Shown here: piece by piece, positions 56,501 through 64,000 of the stretch
Layout of the letters: each line of letters opens with the position of its first letter
Numbering within the stretch: the stretch's first letter is position 1
The notes under the pieces: model-generated
The model's input: only the letters and a program-made list of their open reading frames with translations
Told to the model about the DNA's origin: nothing
The model's database searches: none
Translations under genes and position numbers: made by a program
Assembly: GCA_030063045.1 (NCBI GenBank)
Contig: JAQSEB010000202.1
Location: 248,001 to 312,000 of the forward strand
Direction: 5' to 3'
DNA: 64,000 nucleotides
From: Pratylenchus scribneri
Lineage: Eukaryota; Nematoda; Chromadorea; Rhabditida; Pratylenchidae

Positions 56501-57300
56501 GGCAGTGATCCTAAAACCAAAAGATAAGAGGTACACTGGCACCATTAAACAAATTTGACGCAAATCAAATACAAAAATCAGCTTCGGCTGGCAAAGGTAA
56601 GGAATTTTATTGTTTAATTTGTTTACAATAAAAAGAGGCAATTGCCCAACTTCTTTGAAATGTCACCACAAAATTTGTATAAAAAGAAAAAAAGATGTGG
56701 CGAGTAGAGAGGCAAAAGCCCAAGAAAGAAAATAGGGCAAAATAGGCATAAAACGCCAACTGAAGCCAGCAAAATGGCGGTGAAGAAAAGGAGTAAGCCA
56801 TTCCTTCTTCCTCATTTTGTTGTAATTTTTGCCTTGATTTTCCCTGAATGCTGAAAAGCATCCAATCACTTTAAGTGAATCAATTGTATCCACAAGATGC
56901 AAACAAAAATAGATTCTTGGAGCTTTTGGCCCGCTGAAAGTGCAAAGAAGATTAAGATGGCCAAGAATCTAACAAGAAGACTAAATGGCCGAAAAGAAGA
57001 ATAAAAGAGAAAAAATAAAAAGAAAATGCTCAAAAAAAATGAAGGGCCGGCCATAAACAAGAAAATAAGATGATTTTATTATTTTGTTTTATTTTTGATT
57101 TATTGTATTTTTCTTGCAAAGAAACTGCATCCTTGTGCCTATGTGATGCAGAAAGCCGAAAAACAAACATCTTCGGATGATCAAAATTGTAACTTTGGTT
57201 GCAAAACCGAAACCGTATCTGCAAAGGTATGGAAGTCCCATACATCTTCGGATGAAACGCAGACGGCTCCCGGAACCAAAAACTTGCTATAAAATGTAAA
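56501..57300. other. Interval of uncertain content
   Basis: The plus-strand frame at 57095-57292 includes TSSDDQNCNFGCKTETVSAK and a repeated HTSSDETQ phrase, so an exon is possible, but partners were not found. Minus-strand frames at 56607-57060 are Phe/Leu-rich and lack splice signals. Confidence 0.35.
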
Positions 57301-57767
57301 TGGGGACTGCCCTAAGGGGCCTTCCCAAAAACAATGTTTGTTTCCAAAACATTCCCTGAGCTTGAGGGACCAAGCTATGTTGGGGTGATGTGTAAAGATG
57401 TAGATGTTTTGGGGCAGCAAAACATCTCACTTTACTTGTTGTTTCCAAATCATTCCCGAAATGCCTGCCTGCCCACAGTCAATCAATTCCCAATTCACTT
57501 GTCAAGAAAGTGATATTTACAAGATCAGCACAGTGGAATATAACGCAAATATTTATTAAGAAGCTTTATCAACAAGAAATAATAATAGCAAAACAATAAT
57601 GGAATGGAATAATGGGGAGTGGAGGCTTAAGAGAACAAAAAGAATAGGGGCTTTTATAATATAATAATAGGAATACAGTAATAATAATAAATGACAGTAC
57701 AATTTATATAAGAAATAACAATTACAATAATTATATCATTATTCATTAACATCATTCATTATTACAA
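57300..57767 (-). repeat. Probable 3' LTR region of the Ty3/gypsy element (left limit unknown)
   Basis: In element orientation a purine tract (AGAAGGATGGAGGG, 57768-57785) follows the last stop and is followed by TGTAATAATGAATG, a plausible LTR start. TATA-like TTATAAAAG and an AATAAA motif appear downstream in that direction. The other LTR is beyond the right edge, so the left limit cannot be set. Confidence 0.5.
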
Positions 57768-57798
57768 CCCTCCATCCTTCTGAGGCTATTCCACGAGC

Positions 57799-58674
57799 CT
57801 ATTTTTGCTTCTTTTCATGGGCACGGCCAGTTGATGAACGAGACTCGATTGGACCAATGCGGATTGGCGAAATTGAACGGGAACGACGCCGTTTTTGGCC
57901 ATATTTGTTATAAGGGCGGAAGTTTTGATGAGAGTGGAAACGGTGCCCCGAAGGCCCTTGTCCAAATTGAATTCCCCGACCCTTCTTCATTTCCAGATTT
58001 GCCCTATTCTGACCATTCTTCTTATCAGGCTGGATTGAAATGCGCTGAATTATTGGCACAAAGGGCGCTTCTTTGACCACAATAACCGATTTGACTGGTT
58101 TAATTTCTTCTTTGGCTTTTTCTTCCAATGGAAATGGCACATCCAAACATTCCAGAAATGAGCGAATGGAATTCATCCCTTTCTTGGTCCAATTGCCATC
58201 ATGTGAATGGAATCCAATGGGCTTATCACCGTTCCAACCCATGCTGAACAGTGTGCGATGTTTGTACTGAAGGTTTGCGAAAATATTGGAAACATTCAAT
58301 TCGGCCAAAATATCGATTGCTTGGTCATATTCCAAAGAACAACGGGGTGGTGGTGGCACAATGAACCATGTCACATTCTCCACATCGGCGATTGCAGCCA
58401 AAAATGTTCGGAGGGTTTTGATTTGAGTAATTTTTGGCAGAAAGATAATGATAGCCATAACTGATCCAGCGAACAGTTTTGAGTGAATTTTGTTGTCCAA
58501 TTCTTCCATAGTGTCAAAGCGGGTGACTTTCTTCTCATCGATGGTTGGTTCGCCCAAATGGTTCGGTTCATTTGGTGCCCAGACTTGGAATGGCTCGATA
58601 GAAAATTCAACCGAAAATTGTTCAGACAGTTTGAATCGTACAGCTTCGATTGCTGTACCGATTCGGTCCATCAT
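57799..58674 (-). CDS. C-terminal extension of Pol, or third ORF, of the Ty3/gypsy element
   Basis: A 291-codon frame starting near MMDRIGTAIEAVRF and ending in a basic tail (QKRRRSRSISPIRI ... GRAHEKKQK). The open frame continues upstream past the Met (GETIIHKNGQ), and a coherent reading (ECHRRATKCQVFKEAI, GFEVIRLIGPA) extends to about 58840 if one G is added to the run near 58700. So it is probably the end of Pol and not a separate gene. The fold is unknown: alternating hydrophobic strands (VMAIIIFLP, VTWFIVPPPP) and a GWNGDKPIGFHSHDGNW block. The Arg/Ser tail suggests nucleic-acid binding or nuclear localisation. Confidence 0.65.
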   Translation of the reverse strand: MMDRIGTAIEAVRFKLSEQFSVEFSIEPFQVWAPNEPNHLGEPTIDEKKVTRFDTMEELDNKIHSKLFAGSVMAIIIFLPKITQIKTLRTFLAAIADVENVTWFIVPPPPRCSLEYDQAIDILAELNVSNIFANLQYKHRTLFSMGWNGDKPIGFHSHDGNWTKKGMNSIRSFLECLDVPFPLEEKAKEEIKPVKSVIVVKEAPFVPIIQRISIQPDKKNGQNRANLEMKKGRGIQFGQGPSGHRFHSHQNFRPYNKYGQKRRRSRSISPIRIGPIESRSSTGRAHEKKQK

Positions 58675-58746
58675 TTGGCCATTTTTGTGGATGATTGTCT
58701 CCCCTTCAATTCAGTTTTTGAGGCAGGCCCAATTAAGCGGATGACT

Positions 58747-61155
58747 TCAAATCCCGAAGTTTTGATAGCCTCCTTGAATACTTGACATTTTGTTGCGCGG
58801 CGATGACATTCGGCCACAAGGGGCAATTTTCTCCAATGATTCCATTAATAACTGTTCCATATTTTTGTAATCAATAATGTTGGCCAAATTCTTTGTCAAT
58901 TCATTATTTGAACGATCGATGGTTCTGATGGCAATTTGCTTGGTCAATGAATAAATTTTCAACTTTGCCATTTGAGAATCCAATGTGGTACCAATCAATA
59001 ATTCATCAATACAGATAGGTGTGCATTTTTCGTGCCCCACCCCATCGCAATTAGAGAATGGACCAAGTTTGTCGAAATAATTGATAAGACAAATGGATTT
59101 TTGTATTGTTGTGAATGAGCCAATCTTCTCGGAATAGTATGTTGGAATTTGATGGTCCATTTGAGAATTACACTTTGAATTATTATTATCTGAAAATTGA
59201 AGATTATGATTATAATCTACCACAATGGAATTTATGAATGTATTTCTCGCAATTTTCCCGCTTCTTCCTTTATCTAAATCACATTCATGGGGAAGTTTTC
59301 TCAATCTTTCAATTGGAACCAAGATTTTCTCTTGACTTCCAATTAACTGGACAAGTGCTTTAGCATTTTCTATTTCAAGGACTCGGTATGGTCCACTTGT
59401 CAGCCATTCCAATTTATTTTTTCTCTTATTCTCTGGCTCTATTATCATTACTCTCTCACCAGTACAGTATTTATCTTGAGTCTTTTTGGCGCGATCATAG
59501 AACATTTTAAATTTTCCTCTAGATTTCTCTAACTGCTCATTAATTTCTTTAATAACGTTTCTCGCGTTCCACGCCATAATGTGTTTATAATTATCGACGT
59601 CAAAGAATAGTTTGTGTGGCAATAATTCCTTATCTATCATCGATGGGAAGTATGGGTCCTTTCCAAAAATGATGAAATAGGGCGATTCACGCGTTGACGC
59701 GTGTGGACAAGCGTTGTACGCAAAAACTGCGAATGGTAGGTGTTTATCCCACTCTGAGATCACTGGACAAGACTTCCGTAATGATTCTACAATTGTACGG
59801 TTCATGCGCTCTACACAACCGTTTGCTTTAGGATTGTAGGCAGCAGTAACTTGTTGATCAATTCCGAATGTTTGGCACAAACAGTTTATTATTTCATTGA
59901 CAAATTCCGTTCCTTGATCGGAATATAACTTATTCGGACATCCATAAATGAGAATAACCTTCTCAACTAAAGCGCGCGCAACCTCGTCCGCACGTTTAGA
60001 TTGTAAAGGAACAGCAATCAGATATTTAGAAAAATGATCGATCATAGTAAGAATATACATATTCCCATCAGAAGTGAGACCAATTTTTAAGATATCAATA
60101 CACAATAATTCCCATGGATATGAAACTTCTATAGGTTGAAGAGGCGGCTCCTTTAGTCGCGATTCTCGACAATAGGCACAGACTTTACAGGTCCTGGCCA
60201 TCATTTCGCAATCGCGTCGCATATTAATCCAAAAATAATTTCGATTCAATAATTCATACATCTTTTTACCGCATGCATGAATTCCCATTAGACCTGCGTG
60301 TTTTTCTTCAAACATCATCTTCCTATATTTTTCCGGGACAAATAATTTCAATTCCGCTGTGATCGGATCAATGAAATACAAAATTCCATCCTCTTCAGCG
60401 AATTGATTTATTTTTTCCATAACCTTCTGTGCTTCTCCAGCATTTCCAGGGATTATGCGATTGACCATGAAGTTCAATAATGGTCCAAATTCACTTTTTT
60501 GCTGTTCTTCTATCCATTCTTCTTTACTAATTCTTTCCATATACTTTTTCTCTTTCCCATTTTGTGAACAAGCTATTGCTCGGCTTAGTGCATCTGCCGA
60601 AACATTTGATTTTCCCGGCTTATACACGATCTCTAAGTCGAATTTAGAGCCAATTTCCATAGCCCACTTATTTACGCGAGCCGACCCACATTCTTTTGGG
60701 TTTGTGAACATAGAAATCAACGCAGAGTGATCCGTTTCAACCCTTGTTTTAATTCCGACAATATATGGTCCGAATTTGTTCACAGCAAAACGTAAGGCCA
60801 ATGCCTCAAGTTCTGTGGCCGCATATTTCGACTCAGCTGGTTTACACACACGAGAAACGAAATATATTGGCCTTGCTCGGTCTTCTCCATCGTATTGGCT
60901 AAGGATTCCTGCTAAGCCGTGTTTACTAGCATCTGTTTGTATTAAGAAACTTCTTTTTGGATCTTCCATTCCCGCTTTAAAATCCGGATATTTCAACACA
61001 ACATCCTCGCAGATTTTCTTAATTAGCATCTCAAAAGCTGTTTGACATTCTTCCGACCAATTCCAATCCGTATTCTTTTTCATAAGGGCGTAAAGAGGCT
61101 TGGCAATCAAAGCAAAGTTTCTGATAAACTTCCTATAATATCCTGCCAATCCCAA
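58747..61155 (-). CDS. Pol: RNase H, integrase and start of the extension
   Basis: 802 codons. Residues 1-40 are the end of the reverse transcriptase (GLAGYYRKFIRNFALIAKPL). RNase H follows with TDASKHGLAGIL, ELEALALRFAV, ETDHSAL and SNVSADALSRA, giving the acidic residues of the active site. The integrase has a zinc domain (HAGLMGIHACGKK ... CKVCAYC) and a DDE core (LCIDILKIG, YSDQGTEFVN, GCVERMNR). After the integrase come about 200 further residues with no match I can name, running into the next frame. The left end of this frame (MSSIQGGYQNFGI) is probably shifted relative to the true frame. Confidence 0.9.
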   Translation of the reverse strand: MGLAGYYRKFIRNFALIAKPLYALMKKNTDWNWSEECQTAFEMLIKKICEDVVLKYPDFKAGMEDPKRSFLIQTDASKHGLAGILSQYDGEDRARPIYFVSRVCKPAESKYAATELEALALRFAVNKFGPYIVGIKTRVETDHSALISMFTNPKECGSARVNKWAMEIGSKFDLEIVYKPGKSNVSADALSRAIACSQNGKEKKYMERISKEEWIEEQQKSEFGPLLNFMVNRIIPGNAGEAQKVMEKINQFAEEDGILYFIDPITAELKLFVPEKYRKMMFEEKHAGLMGIHACGKKMYELLNRNYFWINMRRDCEMMARTCKVCAYCRESRLKEPPLQPIEVSYPWELLCIDILKIGLTSDGNMYILTMIDHFSKYLIAVPLQSKRADEVARALVEKVILIYGCPNKLYSDQGTEFVNEIINCLCQTFGIDQQVTAAYNPKANGCVERMNRTIVESLRKSCPVISEWDKHLPFAVFAYNACPHASTRESPYFIIFGKDPYFPSMIDKELLPHKLFFDVDNYKHIMAWNARNVIKEINEQLEKSRGKFKMFYDRAKKTQDKYCTGERVMIIEPENKRKNKLEWLTSGPYRVLEIENAKALVQLIGSQEKILVPIERLRKLPHECDLDKGRSGKIARNTFINSIVVDYNHNLQFSDNNNSKCNSQMDHQIPTYYSEKIGSFTTIQKSICLINYFDKLGPFSNCDGVGHEKCTPICIDELLIGTTLDSQMAKLKIYSLTKQIAIRTIDRSNNELTKNLANIIDYKNMEQLLMESLEKIAPCGRMSSPRNKMSSIQGGYQNFGI

Positions 61156-61310
61156 AAACGTTGAAGTTCGCGTAGATTACTTGGCTCTGGGAATTTTTTA
61201 ATCGCGACAATCTTTTCCTCATCCATTCTAATCTCTTCTTTAGTCAATTTATGACCTAAAAATTGGATTTCCTCCGCTAATAACCGGCATTTGGATGGTT
61301 TTAATTTCAA
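61107..61310 (-). CDS. Pol fragment: reverse transcriptase thumb region
   Basis: A short frame reads KLKPSKCRLLAEEIQFLGH and FPEPSNLRELQRF, the conserved segment linking palm and thumb in Ty3/gypsy reverse transcriptases. It is separated from both neighbours by one-base deletions in T runs. It is part of a single pol gene, not an independent one; TTG is not a real start. Confidence 0.8.
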   Translation of the reverse strand: MKLKPSKCRLLAEEIQFLGHKLTKEEIRMDEEKIVAIKKFPEPSNLRELQRFWDWQDIIGSLSETLL

Positions 61311-61693
61311 TTACTCTCCCTAAAGCGGAGAAATACGCGCCTCAAATGTTCCAAATGTTCTTCCCATGTTTCTGAACCGATGAGCACATCGTCCAAGTAA
61401 ACATGCACAAAATCACCTATAAATCCGGCCAAAACGACTTCCATTAGCCGTTCAAAGGTCGCAGGGCCATTGGTCAGGCCGAACGGCATGGTAACAAACT
61501 CAAACAATCCTTGTTCCGAAGCAAATGCCGTCTTCTCAACACTGTCTGGATGCATTTTTACTTGCCAATAACCCGAAATTAGGTCCAATGATGAGAAAAA
61601 TCGCTTATTTCCGAACGAAAGTAACATCGTATCCACATCTGGGATAGGATATGCGTCTTTTTTGGTTACCGCATTCAGCCTCCGATAATCCAC
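61307..61693 (-). CDS. Pol fragment: reverse transcriptase catalytic core
   Basis: The frame includes DYRRLNAVTKKDAYPIP, FSSLDLISGYWQVKM, TAFASEQGLFEFVTMPFGL and YLDDVLIGS (residues 99-102 are the YxDD catalytic motif). All Ty3/gypsy polymerase motifs are present and unaltered. It connects at its start to the end of the gag-protease frame (MVRK ... LRFCVDYRRL) after adding one A. Confidence 0.92.
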   Translation of the reverse strand: MDYRRLNAVTKKDAYPIPDVDTMLLSFGNKRFFSSLDLISGYWQVKMHPDSVEKTAFASEQGLFEFVTMPFGLTNGPATFERLMEVVLAGFIGDFVHVYLDDVLIGSETWEEHLEHLRRVFLRFRESN

Positions 61694-61701
61694 ACAAAAC
61701 C

Positions 61702-64000
61702 TCAGCTCTCCAGTCTTTTTCGCACCATAATTATCGGGCTAGAATAAGGCGAAGAGGATGGGCGAATCACTCCTCTTTTCAAATAGTCACTAATCAATTT
61801 ATCAACGGACTCCTTTAGAGAATATGGCACGGGACGCCTTGGTACACGGACTGGTGTCGAATCCAATAACTCAATTTTATGTTGGATTACATCTGTCTGC
61901 CCCATTTCATCATCGGAAATAGCGAAAACATCACTGAATTCATCAATTAAATTTTTAATTTCAATCGATTGAGGCTCATCCAATTTAGGTAGATTAATTC
62001 TCTCAAGCAGAATTTTTAATCTTTCATTTACTTTGTCATCATTCCCCTCCTTCTCTTCTTTTATTATCGGTGCGATAATTTCTTTTCCATTTAGGATGGT
62101 TCCCATTTCTTCTAAATTTCCCACAATTTGTCCATCTTTAATTTTCCCACAATTATCTGTTAAAATTTTGAATTTACCATTTTCAACTTTTACCAGCATA
62201 TTTTCGCTATCTTCTTTATTCGCGAATATATAATCACCATCCATGGCCATAGGCGCGCGTAAATTCATTACATTTTTACAGATTTTGGGTTTGAATTCCC
62301 CGGCACAATAAGCCAGTAATCCATTAGAGACGGCTATTTTATCGTTTTCTTCAGCTAATAAATTCTTGCCGGTATATTCATCAATCAATTGATATCCCAA
62401 ATTTCCGATTGACGCCGTCCCCATAATTATCGGATGAGCTTGATCTTGGGTTATTTCAAACTCCACCCAATAAGGTTTGCGATTTTCTCTAACAACCGGT
62501 AGCGAAACTGCCCCCATAAAATCAAGTTGACTTGTGTCTGCAAGAGTAGAGGACGGAACAAGGGCTTCATGTACATCCTTCAATTTATTCTTGTTGATTT
62601 TAGCGAGACATTCCTTGGATATGGTGTTAACATTTGCACCCCTATCCACCAACGCATTAAACTCAACTTCGTGTATTTTAACTGTCGTGATAATTTGCTT
62701 CCCTGTTGGACGCGCAATTCCTAACAACGCACCCTTTTTCTTAGGATGTGGAATTAATATTTCAATTCCTGGCTTTTCAGGGTCCGTCACTTTCTTATTG
62801 ATCATTCCACATGATGCAACTAGTGCATTAGACCCTCCTTTTTTACGAACATCATCTATTTCCTTTAATACGGAATCTTGATCCCATTCATTTTTCTCTT
62901 TTCCATTAATCGCGTTCCCTTTTCCAATATATTTTTGTGGATTTAAGGGTTGGGAATTCCCACCCGTTTTATAATTCATCTTATTTCCAGATTGATTATA
63001 TTGAAAATTTGGCTTATTTTGCCACTTCATCCTATCATTTGGCACATAATGCGGCATATTCTGTTGTAAAACGTTCGGAAATTTATTATGAAATTGATTA
63101 GCCGTAATTTTATTATTATTTTTATTCGTCTTAAATCCATTCGATTCTTCGAGCGTTGCGGCTTTGTTGATCAATTCATAATAGTTCAGGTTTTCTCTTA
63201 ATGAAATGATAGTATGACGAATGGAATCGTCTGTGATAGCCTGGATGAAATAAGATATTGCTACATCTTCAATGATTTCATCGGGTGTTTCAGCAAGATG
63301 TGAATCTCTTACCAGAGCAATAATTCTCATTCCAAACTCTCTAAGATTCTCTTTTTCATTAGGACTTGTTCCATTCCATAATTTATTTTGAGCCGAAAAT
63401 CTCAATGAATTTGAGTTTTGGTTGTTATGACAAATAGCTTCTTTAATCTTCTCATAACTATTCTGCCATCTACGAGGAAGACCATCGAATGTTACTAATG
63501 CTTGGCCAAATAATTTTGTGGACAAGATCGCCGCTCGACGTTCGGAAGACCAGTCTAATGTCATTGATTCGAAACTGGTGAAGAATGATCGCAAAGCAGA
63601 AAGACCTTCCGAGCCGTTGATTTTCTGTAGATTATTTTGCAACTGTCCAAATTGTGCTCCCTCACTAGCGTGCAATACTGATTCCAATAATTTTTCTATC
63701 CTTATGGTTGAAGGATCATTCACTGAGTTACGCATTTGTGTGGAGATTGGGCCATTTTCATTGAACCACACACCACTTCGATGCGAAAACTCTCCATTTG
63801 GAACTATAGTACGCCCTGAGCTGGTTTTAGGAGAACCAAAATTGCGAAGTTGCTGATCTACATGAGACTTAAGGCTCCTCATTTCACTCCGGTTATCTTC
63901 ACGCAATCTTTGGTTATCTTCACGTAATCTTTGGTTATCTTCCCGTAATCCTCTTATTTCATTCCTATTATCCGCATGCAATCGTCTCATTTCATTTCTA
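61702..64000 (-). CDS. Gag-protease part of the Ty3/gypsy polyprotein (N-terminus outside window)
   Basis: The frame is open to the right window edge. It begins with a coiled-coil-like repeat (LREDNQR three times near residues 19-36), then a Gag domain around residues 110-300 (FGQALVTFDGLPRRWQNSY, SPNEKENLREFGMRII). A basic Asn/Gln/Lys-rich region follows with no zinc knuckle. The aspartic protease segment has NALVDRGANVNTIS at about residues 446-459, where D-R-G replaces the usual D-T/S-G, and a later IIMGTASIGNLGYQLID. The final residues (PVPYSLKESVDKLISDYLKRG, SSPYSSPIIMVRK) begin the reverse transcriptase. The altered protease triad would probably abolish activity. Confidence 0.9.
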   Translation of the reverse strand, partial: RNEMRRLHADNRNEIRGLREDNQRLREDNQRLREDNRSEMRSLKSHVDQQLRNFGSPKTSSGRTIVPNGEFSHRSGVWFNENGPISTQMRNSVNDPSTIRIEKLLESVLHASEGAQFGQLQNNLQKINGSEGLSALRSFFTSFESMTLDWSSERRAAILSTKLFGQALVTFDGLPRRWQNSYEKIKEAICHNNQNSNSLRFSAQNKLWNGTSPNEKENLREFGMRIIALVRDSHLAETPDEIIEDVAISYFIQAITDDSIRHTIISLRENLNYYELINKAATLEESNGFKTNKNNNKITANQFHNKFPNVLQQNMPHYVPNDRMKWQNKPNFQYNQSGNKMNYKTGGNSQPLNPQKYIGKGNAINGKEKNEWDQDSVLKEIDDVRKKGGSNALVASCGMINKKVTDPEKPGIEILIPHPKKKGALLGIARPTGKQIITTVKIHEVEFNALVDRGANVNTISKECLAKINKNKLKDVHEALVPSSTLADTSQLDFMGAVSLPVVRENRKPYWVEFEITQDQAHPIIMGTASIGNLGYQLIDEYTGKNLLAEENDKIAVSNGLLAYCAGEFKPKICKNVMNLRAPMAMDGDYIFANKEDSENMLVKVENGKFKILTDNCGKIKDGQIVGNLEEMGTILNGKEIIAPIIKEEKEGNDDKVNERLKILLERINLPKLDEPQSIEIKNLIDEFSDVFAISDDEMGQTDVIQHKIELLDSTPVRVPRRPVPYSLKESVDKLISDYLKRGVIRPSSSPYSSPIIMVRKRLES

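Larger units (their letters stand above)
57768..64000 (-). mobile_element. Ty3/gypsy LTR retrotransposon, internal region (continues past window)
   Basis: Order on the minus strand is gag, protease, reverse transcriptase, RNase H, integrase, then a long extra C-terminal region, which is the Ty3/gypsy (Metaviridae-type) order. Frames break four or five times, but each break is a one-base change in a short homopolymer: an A run at 61720, T runs at about 61310 and 61160, an A run near 58835 and a G run near 58700. With those exceptions the frame is open for 6 kb. No envelope-like protein is recognised. Confidence 0.9.

Noticed and set aside
1..64000. tRNA, rRNA or spliced-leader RNA genes
   Set aside because: I searched by eye for T-arm plus CCA-type and conserved rRNA words. 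The only tRNA-like stretches are the retroelement primer sites, which are half-tRNA complements and not genes. A covariance search would be needed to exclude diverged genes.

Overview
The window is 64 kb of AT-rich eukaryotic DNA from a nematode-like genome. The reasons are compact genes with many small exons, several introns of only about 40 to 60 bp, TTTCAG or TTTTAG acceptors, predicted secreted or GPI-anchored proteins, and many small inverted-repeat transposons. It could be a tylenchid (plant-parasitic) nematode, but nothing in the sequence fixes the genus. All multi-exon models were assembled by hand from open frames, GT/AG sites and matching intron phases; no transcript supports them.

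Left third (1-24000). Two copies of a non-autonomous LTR retroelement (family A, gag only) lie at 1-1918 (cut by the window edge) and 20921-23841. The second copy is complete, with two apparently identical 425-bp LTRs and a 5-bp target duplication. Each sits next to one of two related genes (2106-4917 +, 18689-20798 -) that may encode aerolysin-fold proteins. Between them are a secreted-protein gene split by a hAT-type MITE (6237-8363), an LTR-gag-LTR-gag-LTR tandem array of a second non-autonomous family (B, 9811-14229), and a Ly6-like GPI-anchored gene (14419-16403).

Middle (24000-44000). Minus-strand genes dominate: a 267-residue secreted protein (25630-26516) and its larger paralogue (37216-39499), a cysteine-rich secreted protein built from phase-1 exons (28204-29671, probable first exon at 33111-33183), an unrecognised four-exon gene (34851-36724) and a second Ly6-like GPI protein (39720-41048). 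These are separated by MITEs and fold-back elements.

Right third. A 16-exon plus-strand gene (44248-51686) carries two apparent lesions. A carboxylesterase (52869-54309) is cut short and split by another hAT-type MITE. A decayed retroelement 3' end follows (55115-56500). The edge holds a large Ty3/gypsy element (about 57760-64000, minus strand) with gag, protease, reverse transcriptase, RNase H, integrase and a long extension after the integrase.

The most unusual signal is a set of unrelated MITEs (7502-8289, 31054-31922, 45730-46705, 53788-54287). All have perfect 8-bp target duplications of hAT type and hAT-like CAG/TAG ends. All also have subterminal arrays of a 5-6 bp, mostly self-complementary word, different in each family: GGCCC, CGGAAC, CTGTCC, CGGTAC. 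Two of the four sit inside coding exons whose reading frame is exactly restored when the insert and one duplication are removed. Single-base homopolymer length errors explain nearly all frameshifts seen in otherwise good reading frames, so some apparent gene damage may be a sequencing artefact.
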